Source: Cenococcum geophilum 1.58 (lineage: Eukaryota; Ascomycota; Dothideomycetes; Gloniales; Gloniaceae). From it: a DNA stretch of 64,000 bases. The notes under the pieces were generated by a model that saw only the letters and a program-made list of their open reading frames with translations, did not search any database and was not told the origin of the DNA. Positions within the stretch are counted from its first letter, which is position 1, and each line of letters begins with the position of its first letter. A program made the translations under genes and the position numbers. The stretch is from positions 2,601,120 to 2,665,119 of the forward strand of contig KV748188.1 in the NCBI GenBank assembly GCA_001692895.1. The letters are read 5' to 3'. This document shows, in pieces, positions 37,501-47,499 of this stretch.

Positions 37501-38935
37501 TCTAGATTTGTTAACGAGATTAAGAACCCCAGCACTAATAAAGCCTTTAAGAAGTTAAGACTAGTTGTATAGGCCTATAACAACCTAGAGAAAGACCTCG
37601 TACTAACCTAATTACCTATAATTTAACGAGTTAGCCAACGCCTTATTCTTTGCATTATAGCTATAACTTAGAACGATGGTACATATCTCTACTTACGAGA
37701 TATTTTATAGGCCTATATATAATTAACTACGAAACTAAACCAAGACTTTTATATTAAAGCACCTCTTAAACTTAGTATAGTACTTAAAGTCTTATAAGGT
37801 ATAATTTTAAAGGTCGTTAGACCTTTATACGGCATTCCTAAGGTAGGTAATTATTAGTTTAAGACTTACTATAACTACTATATTAAAAAACTAAACATAA
37901 GCCAATCCACTTATAACCCCTGCCTACTTTACCTTAATAACACTATAAGTTTCGGAATAGTTAGTTTATAGACTAATAATACCCTCCTACTAGCTAACTT
38001 AGTTTTTACAGCTTCGGAATAGGAGAAGATTAAAAAAGCTAAGTTCCTAACTAAAGAACGCGAGTAATTTACACCGGAATACCCAATTAAGTTTAATAGA
38101 GGCATTATCTAATAATAGGATTATGTAATCACGCTTATATAAGAGCGCTAATGCTAGAACTTAACCCTTGTTAATATTAAGGAAGCTACTATAATAACTA
38201 GTTCCAGAGGTACTATTTATATAACACTTATACCTAAGGACTAATATATCGCCCAACGAGTAAGAGGAGCTTATATTGCGTCCGTATGCCAGCCTAAAGC
38301 TTCTTTTAATTTATCCTACGCTGCCTAGGTGATTAACCCTAATAAGAAAGACGTAAAACTACTTAATAGGAAAATTTAGTAGCAAATTGAAAACTTAATA
38401 AGAGGCTTAAGCTTTATTAAGCTTAACTACTTATATTTACTAATTCCTTATTCACAAATAATAAAAACCTCTTATTATAAATTAGATATATCCTAGTACT
38501 AGCAGACTTATTAAATAAGGCGAATATTGTCTACTGGTCCTTAGTTAAGTATAAGAGAATTACTAGAAGCGTACTAGCCTCCGAATTATATGCTATGGCC
38601 TATAGTTTTAATATCAGCGCTGTAATTAAGGCCACAATTAAATTATAACTTAACATTAGCCTCTCGCTTATTCTTTACACTAATTCTAAGTTAATTTATA
38701 AATGCCTTATTAAACTAGAAACTATATAAGAAAAGAGACTTATAATTAATGTTATATGCCTACGCCAGTTATATAAAAGACGCGAAATAGCGGAAGTTAA
38801 ATAGATTAACGGAGATAGTAACCCTACGGACGCTATAACTAAAAGCAAACCATTATTAGCCCTTAAGTAACTTATTAACACAAACCAAATTAAGTTAAAG
38901 ATAGTAGAATAGGTAAAACGCACTATATTAGTGAC
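34600..38935 (+). pseudogene. Copia gag-pol polyprotein remnant
   Basis: The gag region ends in a CCHC knuckle at about 35350-35391 (RCFIYNKEGC). The protease motif at 35809-35826 reads IDIGVS where DTG is expected. The pre-integrase zinc-finger block HRRFGHPLVKRL is at about 36232, with the integrase core to about 37000. RT spans about 37390-38100; its catalytic region reads TNNTLLLAN at about 37972-37998. RNase H follows at about 38490-38930 with SELYAMAYS-like sequence. One frame, broken by TAA/TAG and a few shifts. Start and end are approximate. Confidence 0.88.
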
Positions 38936-39175
38936 CTAGTTAATCAATATATAAATATGGCAAAGAGGGTATATACAATCTCTATGTCACGTAACCGCAA
39001 TCTATAGTAATCTGCGGCAACCTATAGCAATCTACTTGCACCTGTAATACTACCTGGTACTATTATAACCTATACTATAACAGTAAGGAAGGAAGGAAGG
39101 AGAAGTGCGTATATAGATTTTTAAATTGCATAGTTATAGGATACCAGATCTTTATATTTTCTAAAGTATTCCTAG

Positions 39176-39421
39176 TATAGCTAGAAGTATTAGACATATT
39201 ATGAGGGCGGCTAAGGTGCTAGTAGTAAGCGAGCCAATGGCGATTTTCTATGCCGGGTATGGAAAATCGTAATTGGTTAATAGAGGTCACAGAAGAACAC
39301 GCGACAAGCCTTACCTCTCGCGACGCGTAGATCTTAGAGAAAGAATCATCCATCTACAACACCGCATAGTACATATCATTGTGATATATATATTCTGCAC
39401 GTTGTAAAAGTTATACCAATA
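39176..39421 (+). repeat. Copia 3' LTR
   Basis: This 246-bp LTR matches 33580-33825 without indels; differences are transitions. The same internal palindrome lies at 39234-39276. Confidence 0.92.
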
Positions 39422-39426
39422 GTGAA

Positions 39427-42400
39427 TATCCTTAAAAGCTTGTTATAGAGGTGTAAGACTAGTAGTAGGCAATTCCTTAAACGGACGATTTACTAGTAAC
39501 CTTAATAGATCGTATATAGTTCTGCCGTTAATACTAAAAATAGCTACCCTAGTAGGGGTGGCTTAAGCTAGTAGCGACGGCTTACTATTAGCCCTTATTA
39601 TATTATAAAGCGTAGTAGAGAGGATAGTAATAAGATGCAATTTGCCAGTTCCTGCCTCTCTATTAACGTTAATCCGTAGTAGGGGGGGGGGCTAAGGCCC
39701 ACTTAGATCTGCCTATAGTAATTAACTATAATATTATAGATATAACGCTAACCTAGTTATAAGGAGGACGGAGTTACTATTTAGGATAGGCGGCTCTACG
39801 GTAGAGGCTATAGCCGTACTTCCTAGTCCTCTTATTAAGCTGCGGGTACGTACCCTAATATATACCCTAGTTGTAGTTATAATTAAGCTCCCTATTACCA
39901 AGCTTATTAGAATCCTTAATTTTAACTCTATTAGTATTTTAAACGCGGGTATATAGGGCCTTAAAGAACTGGTATAGCTCTAAGTTATCTACAAAATTGT
40001 CCTTAAACTTATTAATATTATTAGCAGTTTCGCGACCTTCCTCTAGTTTCTAATTATAGAAGTAGTTAGGTAGGTGCTAATAAGAGTTAACGCAAGCTTA
40101 ATAGGAAGCTATATAATTAGGGGCCCTAAATCTATTAGTATAAGTAGCTACTTCCTTATACTCCCTTTATGGGTAATAAAGAATAAGCTTTATACGGTAG
40201 AACTTAGAATACTATAGATAAAAAGGATCGCCGTTATATTATGGAAAGTACGATATAACTTAAGGCCTTACTCTTAGCCAACGCTTATAAGTAGAGTAAT
40301 TAAAATAGAGTAGAAAATTAAGGAAAGTAATATCCTCTACCCTAGTTAGGCAGCGCTTATATTTCTTATAGTTAGACAGTCCATACCCCCTTAATTACCC
40401 ATCTTTAAGCTTATATATAGCGCTTTAATCGTCCTCCTAGCAGTAATTTAAAGTTACCACATTTCTTAAGCCTTTAGAAAGGGGAATATTAAGAAGTAGA
40501 TAGTATACCTCCTACGCTAACTAATCGCGTTTAGTAATAAGCTTGTTTATAAACTTAGCCACTACCAAACTAAAGGCATAAAGACTATTGGCGTGCGGTT
40601 ATACTAATTAGAGTAACTTTTAATAGGAAGTTAACTTCTTCTCTTCCTTACTGCAATATTCACCTATATAGTTAACTATTACTAATATACTTGTAGCGGG
40701 CGATGTATTAATATTTGCTATCTACGCTAGTATTATAGCTATATTATAGCTATTAAGGAGCTTATTATTACGCTGCGGATAGAACGTCTAATAATATAGA
40801 TTTTAATCCTTTAATATAGCGGCCTTGTTATGGAGAGAGCGTGGAAGGTAAAAGCAATACTTCTTTACTCTAGCGGAGCCTTTCTTTAATCCTAAGCAGT
40901 AAGATTTGGTGTAATTATGGTGTTGTTAAAATCGATTAAGGTAGGTAGTAAGAAGCTTACTAGTATTAAGCTGTTCTTTATAGTTAAGAGCAGAAGGATA
41001 TTAAAGATTAGGAGGTCTTAATTAATTAGGATTTATTATAAATATAAAAGTAGCCCAGTACTTAGCAAAAGCCGCCCTTAATTTACTAGTTAACGGGTCT
41101 AGCCTTAGGGCTATTAAGCTTTATAAGAAGCTATATATAGCCACTACCTTATACATACTACTTATATTAGAACTAAAAGTTAGTGCTATTAAATAGACCT
41201 ATAAGTATATGCTTCCTAAACAGATCGAAGCGGTAATATAACTAGTAAGCAGCAATATATGGATTATTATTAAGATTCTAAGAAGCAATCTAGTAGCGCT
41301 AAGCCTTATTAGTAGCCTTATATTTGTTAAATAAAGGTATATAAGAGTGTAGATTATACTAATATAGATTAGTAGCGCTAAGTATAAAGAATAGAGACAC
41401 GCCCTTAATATTTTTAGCATAAGCTGTAAGCTTATTTCTCTTTTACTTCTAGTAAGGCCTGGTGCCCTTAAGCTTCTGTATATACTATATAATCTTATTT
41501 AGAACCTAGTTACCCCTACTATTATTTCTAAGATTATTAAGCTTATTTAAAAATAGACTATTTTTATTTAATTGGCCGTAAAGGAAGCGGGTGGCGTTAA
41601 GGGCTTGCTCTTTTATAATTTAATTAAATACGTAGTAGCGAAATAAGAGGTGGCGGCTAAACTAACCGTCCTAATACTTAAGCATATGCTTGGCGTACGT
41701 AGCTAGGGTAACTATACGGCTTCGTGGCATGTTAAAATTGGCTTTACTATAAGGAAATAGAGTAGGAAAGGCGCTGCGTATAATAAAGCTGGCTGATTGC
41801 TTAGAGAGAGGTGTTTATCGCATAGTAGGAACCTCTAGACCCGCTTATAGGTCTTATTAGTATTAAACCTTACGGCCTAAAAGCTCTAATTTATTAAGGT
41901 TAAGTACTAGATTAGGAACCAAAGTATTTAGTACGTTATTATTAAATTCGCCGTCTAGTGTATTACTGCTAAGCTCGGTAGGTAGAGGATTAATAGTAGG
42001 AGGACGTTATATAGGAGTGGTAAGGTAAGTTATTAGGCCACTAGAATCTAACTTTAATTTATTAATATAAGGTAGCTAATTTAATATAGAGCTATTTTTA
42101 GGTAAGCTAGTAAGCCAGGTACTATATATTTTAATATTATAATAATTAGGATAATTAACCTTTAGAAAGTAAAGCTATAGTACTATAGCAAAGCGCCTTA
42201 TAGTATACCGTTTAGTAAACCGCCGACTTAGGTATTTACCGCCCTCTACTACTATAGGCCTCACGACTAGTATATTAAGTTTAGTAGGTAGCTATAGTAG
42301 CTGCCTCTAAGTCTTTAGTATGTTCTAGCCAAAGTAGTAAACGTAGCCAGTATAGCTATATTGCTGGCTATATATATGCACGACTTATAGATAAACGTAT

Positions 42401-43160
42401 ACGCGCGTAATTAGAAGCTCTTCTACTGCGGTAAGTATAGGTAAGAAGCTAGGAACAGGCCCCGGATTAAGCCCGTTGCTTTTACTAAATAGAGGGGAAA
42501 GGGTTAGATCTTTAAGGCTATTAGCGTCCTTAATATAGGCTTTATATACACCTATATTATTACCCTCTATAGCTAGGCCTATTTAGAACTACCGCTCCTT
42601 ATAACAACTGCACGTCTCTATATATTTAGCCTATAGTATACTCCTAAACTTCTTAATTCGCTCCTAATTAATAGCTAAAATGGGGTATAGTGTAGCTAAA
42701 GCCGTCGCTTATTATAAGGAAGGTGGTACTAGTGCTAAGGCAGGTATTAGCGCTAGAGGAGGCATTAGAGCTAGTTCCGGCAAGGACGCATTTAGGCCCT
42801 CTTAGATAGCCCTTCTAGCTTTATCTGTTATATATAGCGGAGGAGTTAATAAGTAAGCTTTACCATGCCGACCAAGAACGCGGTGCTCCCGTTATATTGC
42901 CCTAATTCCCTTTTACCACCGAGCTATTTTAGGGGTATCTTAACTGTTCTAGCCGCGAGGTAAGAAGACGTCCTTAGTATTAGTTTTAGGTAAAGCATTT
43001 TGTTAGCGCTTTATAGGGTAAGTCTCAGTAGTAGAACCTGGCTATACTTTCCGCCTATTTAAACTATATTTAGAAGCCTAGGAAAGTAAATAAAAGTAGA
43101 AGTAATATATAGGGAAAACGTGCCTTTAACCGACACGCCTAATAGCTTTAAAAGCTTAGT
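39427..43160 (-). pseudogene. Helitron transposase: Rep and helicase N-terminal part
   Basis: Read right to left. A Helitron-like N-terminal domain occupies about 41900-41140, with FNMPRSRIVTLATYAKHML and RFLYGQLN. A Rep C-terminal block at about 40930-40640 carries YCLGLKKGSARVKKY, LNSYNIAIILA and YIGEYCSKEEKK. The following section, about 40620-40130, includes LLNIPLSKGLRN and ISYFP. The helicase begins with a Walker A at about 39635-39655 reading AGTGKL (GKS expected). The HUH dyad itself was not pinned down. The frame is cut at 39427 by Copia and resumes at 33574. Confidence 0.85.
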
Positions 43161-43965
43161 AGATGGACCGTTTTTAATAAAATTAATACGGGGCTGTATT
43201 AAATAGTACTTGCTACACCTAACTAAAGTAGGTTCCGCTATAGCTAAGACGCGTATAGTAGTATTAATAGAGATATTAATAAAAAGATTAGTCTGTTAAT
43301 ATTTTTAATAGTAAGATCTTAAATATTTTAAAGTTCGTCGCGTATATTCTGCAGGTAGATACCGCCCGTAACTTTTTTTAACCTAATTAAAAGCACGCTT
43401 GGCAAAAATTTAAACTAATTAAAAGTAGGCTTAGCAGAGTTTGAAATTTGGGACCTAAAAGTAATAGACCACTTATAAACTTGGGTCAATAAATATTAGG
43501 TCTAAATTAGCCTACAGCTGCCTAAAGTTAAGATTATTTTCGCTATAAAAAAAACTGGTTATTAAGGATATAAGGCTTATAGACTTAGCTATAATATTAT
43601 AATAGGTGCATATATAAGGTCTAAAAGCTAATTAATTATATAAAGCTAGTTCTTGCGATTATTTTAAGCCTATATGCAGCCCTAGACCTTATATAGGTGG
43701 CTTTAATAATTTTGTTAAGATTATATATATCCCTATATAAATGCAAGACTTAATGCAAGACTTAATATAAGCTTAGCTATAATATTGTAATGGGCTTATA
43801 TATAAGGCCTAAAAGCTTATTAATTATAGAGCTACTTCTACAGATTAATTTAATAATATTTCTAAAATAATAGCTATTGTAGGGGTGTAGATTAATTTCG
43901 TTAAAAAAGGTAACTGCTCTATATATAAAATAAGTTGGATCGCTTAATAAATGTTGCGAGAGTCC
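43161..43965. other. AT-rich segment with a diverged duplication, no gene
   Basis: A block of about 75 bp at 43587-43665 (TTAGCTATAATATTATAAT...) recurs at 43773-43850, about 187 bp apart. TTATAAACTTGGGTCAA at 43476 resembles the core of the inverted repeats at 5.2 and 10.7 kb. The Helitron 5' end probably lies in the left part. No coding frame was recognised. Confidence 0.5.
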
Positions 43966-44058
43966 CTCAGACCATAGAGTCAACTTTTTGACAAAAAAGG
44001 TTTAGCGATATCCGCTTGCGGATATACGTATGTCCGCTAATTGATTCTACGGTCTGAG
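43966..44058. repeat. Foldback element at the edge of gene island 2
   Basis: Arms of 18 bp (CTCAGACCATAGAGTCAA at 43966-43983; TTGATTCTACGGTCTGAG at 44041-44058) pair with two mismatches. Inside lies a perfect 8-bp hairpin, ATATCCGC-TT-GCGGATAT, at 44008-44025. At 93 bp it could be a miniature inverted-repeat element; no target duplication is evident. Confidence 0.6.
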
Positions 44059-44635
44059 CTTGCTGAGGTAACATGCCTGGCTCTGATATTTTCACGCTGG
44101 GAGATCTTCAACCAAAAGTCATAGTGGATCCATACAGGGTTATTCTTGTGATATTGCTTGTCCACTTTCCAACCACTTAGTCGGAGAAGTGGTAATGCAT
44201 GTTCGCCACCTGGTTCGTCGACTCGTTCGGCGGCTTGGCTGGCTGGTTCAGCAGTTATGCCGGCTCTGGGGCTGTCAGAAATCGGAAACTCGAGATTTGA
44301 AGCCCAATTGTCGTTCAGTCAAAGTCGGTGTTTTCTATATTGGCATGCCTTCCGAGTCGACAAACGTGGAGGCAAAATGGAAAGATCGTTGCCACCGTTC
44401 ATGCAGAGAGGACAAGTGGCCACTTCCTCGGAGTTTCTACGGCTTCTACGGGCTTCTACGGGCTTCCATGAGAGGCCCTCTATTTGCTAATTATGTGACA
44501 TGACCAAAACCACAAAAAATATCTCCAAACATCTTTCTTGATCGGAATGTCAATGGAAACAAGACATAGTGCAATTGATATGCGTTTATCGGATAGGGGA
44601 TATATAGCGCGAAAGCCGTGACGGTAAGGTAGTCG
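44059..44635 (+). promoter_or_regulatory. Upstream region of the HET-type gene
   Basis: Non-RIPed sequence with two overlapping open frames of about 105 codons (44158-44490, 44189-44503) without recognisable domains; I treat it as promoter and leader. A TATATAG string at 44601-44607 lies about 30 bp before the ATG, and a doubled TTCTACGGGCTTC phrase occurs at 44446-44467. Confidence 0.45.
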
Positions 44636-46635
44636 ATGTATCTTGTTCAATCAACAATGGGGCAGTCTTCTAGCACTCGGAGACAGTCTTCTAGCGTTCA
44701 GAGACGGTCTCTTAGCATTAAGGGACAGTCTCCTAGCACTCAGGGCCTGCCGAGACTTCCACGCAGTGATCGGTTATGCCCTGTTTGCACCGAATATGGA
44801 TATGAGCAAGTTCGATTATCCGGCACCTTGGCTCAACTCCAAGAATTTGCAACACCTAGTTGCCAAAATTGCTGGTTGGTTCATGCTACTGTGGTGTCTG
44901 CCTATCGATCTACGGGACACCTGGAGGGTGCACCACCCGCCTCAACAGAGATTGCCCTAGACGCGAAGACAGGCAAGCTAGCCATTCGTGATGGCCCGCA
45001 ACCGTATAATGGACCTAAACTGGATATCGAGAGGTTATGGAGGGGGGATTTCCTGTTTGAGCTTTTCACCGAACCCGGAACGCAGCCATGCTCGCTTCCC
45101 TACATTCCCACTCGCCGGGATGTTGCCCAAGTCCGCAAAACGATATATATACCCCTCGTTAAGGGATGGCTTCGAACTTGCCAGCAAAATCATCCAGAAT
45201 GCACCAAACGGCGGACCGAGCTGCCTTCCCGCGTGATTGACGTTGGAGATAGGCCAGGGGAAGAGCTGTCACTCTGCGTGACGAAGCACGGGTCAGCACC
45301 TTATATTGCATTGAGCCATTGCTGGGGCGGTCCCGAGCTCCCCAAAACCACACGAGAAAACTATGCTTCAAGACAAAAAGTCATCCTTTTGAAGGAGTTG
45401 CCACGGAGCTTCCAGGACGCCGTGCACGTCACACGAGGCCTGGGGTTTAGGTACTTATGGATCGATTCTCTGTGCGTTATCCAAGGTGACAAAGATGACT
45501 GGGAGGTGGAGTCGAGCAGGATGGCGCAAGTCTACAACGATGCGGTGCTTGTCATCGGGGCAGACCAAGCAAAGGATAGCACCCAGGGCTTTCTCGTGCG
45601 ACGGACTGATTCGCCATCCAGTTTACCGGTCGCTACTGTCCAAATAAAGACGGGACGTGGAGCAATGTCCACTCCAGGCAGTTCAAGCTGCTACACCGGG
45701 ACCTCTGCAGAGTAAGTCCACTTGCGACCCGAGGGTGGACGCTGCAAGAGCAATTCTTGTCACGCCGCATGGTTCATTTTGTTGGACGAGAGCTTGTCTG
45801 GGAGTGTCGGACGGCAGCATGGTGTGAATGCATGGAAATTGACAACATGCAAAAGGACGATATGGACAGGTCGGGTGAGACGTTGGGCCAGAAACACCGA
45901 CTTGAGTCCGATCTATCAAAGGACAAGGGCTTATGGCATTCTATGATTCAACAGTACCACGCCCGAGACTTAACGTATCCGTCCGACTTTCTATCCGCTC
46001 TCTCCGGCATCGCAACTTATCTCCAGCAGCAATACAGCGCCGGGAAATACTGCGCAGGTTTGTGGGGACCCAGTTTGGGGGAGCTTCTCTGGTATAACGA
46101 AACGGGCAACGCCCGGCGTGCAATGCCCTACAGAGCGCCAACCTGATCGTGGGCATCCGTGACAGCTGACAGCGACAAGCTGCATATAAAGTTTTGTGCG
46201 GACGAGCACGAGTTCTTGAAAATAACCCAGGAAACCTATATCCTTGGCATAGCCTGTACACCATCCGGCAAAGACCCTAATGGCGCCGTCACATCGGGTC
46301 ATATCACTCTACAAGGACAATTATTTCCTGCTAAGCTCTCGTATTCTGGTGCATATACATTGCAGACCGATTTGGGCTCGAATTTTCAGATGCTGTCAAT
46401 CGATGAAGATTTGAGGAATGTAACTCTAGATGTAGACTGTATATTAATAGGTCTTCACGAAGAGTTCATTTCTTCAGGCTTAATATTAAGAAAGAAACCG
46501 ATTGCAGGAAATAGTACTTACGAAAGAGTGGGTTGTTTTTTGTCTTCCGCGCATGGAAGGGATATGCAACAAAAAATTCAGATGCGGGAATACGGGGGCG
46601 TTGAAGATGATCCTACATCGGTAACTATTATTTAA
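44636..46635 (+). pseudogene. HET-domain (heterokaryon incompatibility) protein, broken
   Basis: HET-domain proteins mediate self/non-self recognition and cell death on hyphal fusion. The first frame, from ATG 44636 (a second in-frame ATG is at 44657), runs to a stop at 45715. It contains two CxxC pairs (Cys48/51, Cys76/79) and the HET domain: YIALSHCWGG from residue 223, LPRSFQDAV, and LWIDSLCVIQGDKDDW near 274. Homology then continues in another frame (TRGWTLQE at about 45727) to 46146, so about one base is missing near 45645. In the second frame the family RAPTWSWAS block is cut by TGA at 46144-46146, where Trp is expected; the same frame then runs to 46635. No GT-AG intron explains either break. 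About 660 codons overall, a usual HET size. A sequencing error at the first site cannot be excluded. Confidence 0.88.
44663..44746 (+). repeat. Intragenic 21-bp tandem repeat in the HET-type gene
   Basis: Four units of 21 bp encode the 7-residue series QSSSTRR, QSSSVQR, RSLSIKG and QSPSTQG near the N-terminus. Unit number may vary between strains, as repeats in incompatibility genes often do. Confidence 0.85.
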
Positions 46636-47110
46636 GATACAAGTAGCCTATAGGAATACAAAGCGTAACGTCCATCCCTGGGTGGCGAGAAACCCGCCGT
46701 GCCGAGAAAAAGGATCAGTACTTTGACTTTAAGCATCTCAAACTCAGCGCACAGATCGATGTCTCCTAGCAATGAGGTAGCATATCTCCTTATACTTGTA
46801 TTAAGGCCTATTTTGTTAATGTGTAATCTCCCTTCCATACGAGGGCCCTCTCTAAAATGATGCTTATAGTCTCCATCATCTATCACCTGTTTCATAGAAC
46901 AGTCGTTCTAAGGTCCATCGAGACGTGGTGGTAGGTGAGAACATCCTATTGGCAGAGCTATAAATTAGTCATTCTAATTCAAGATATAAAGCAGCATTAC
47001 TCCACTTTGATTATTTATGTACTTTATTATAGTTAAGAAATCTATAGATTAACCCCAATGTCGCAGCAGCTGCATTCTTCCGTAAATATCTTATTGGCGA
47101 CAAAATATGA
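46636..47110. other. Downstream of the HET-type gene, no gene called
   Basis: Sequence of intermediate composition up to the LINE copy B insertion. A minus-strand open frame of 87 codons (46632-46895) has no recognisable feature and overlaps the HET gene end; not called. Confidence 0.4.
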
Positions 47111-47499
47111 AAGATATTAATAATAATTCATTGCTTAACGTCCGATTCGGATCCCTATTAGGCCCACGCGGACTACTCCTTATATACATATGGGGAGAAA
47201 ACTCTATTTAGGAAAACCCCGTAATCTATCTCCCTGCCTTTTAGGACTCGCCTATAAGGCGCCTGCAAGGCGCCTGCGAGTTACCTATAGTGCTTTTACT
47301 ACCTTACTTTTTAATCTTCTTAGGAACTACTACTGCCGTAATAAGCTTACGGACGCGCTAGTATTATAAACTTTACTTTACTACTATAGAGTTATTAGGG
47401 GGCGCCTATTACTCGCCCCCCTGCCCTTTATTACTATTTCCTTTATAACCTAAAACTAGCTTAGTATATTTTAGCTAATAAGCCACTAGGTAACCACCT

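Larger units (their letters stand above)
33580..39421 (+). mobile_element. Copia LTR retrotransposon nested in the Helitron
   Basis: This is a 5,842-bp Ty1/Copia element with 246-bp LTRs and a target duplication that reads GTAAA at 33575-33579 and GTGAA at 39422-39426, the difference being a G/A transition. Coding order is gag, protease, integrase, RT, RNase H on the plus strand, the Copia order. All domains carry RIP-type stops. Confidence 0.93.
32019..43160 (-). mobile_element. Helitron (Rep-helicase) interrupted by a Copia element
   Basis: This rolling-circle DNA transposon lies on the minus strand. Its transposase is spread over 43.1-39.4 kb and 33.6-32.5 kb, the gap being the nested Copia. 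Termini (5' TC, 3' hairpin plus CTRR) were not located, so the outer limits are approximate. RIP-type stops are common. Plus-strand and minus-strand open frames of 60-80 codons inside it are incidental. Confidence 0.85.

Noticed and set aside
35793-38923. Minus-strand frames at 35793-35987 and 38696-38923
   Set aside because: They are shadows of the Copia protease and RNase H, which read on the plus strand.
45713-45720. GTAAGT string in the HET-type gene as an intron donor
   Set aside because: The bases downstream encode the conserved RGWTLQE block in a continuous frame, and no acceptor restores the upstream frame; a one-base deletion fits better.
46632-46895. Minus-strand 87-codon frame downstream of the HET-type gene
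   Set aside because: No domain or homology was recognised and it overlaps the HET gene end.
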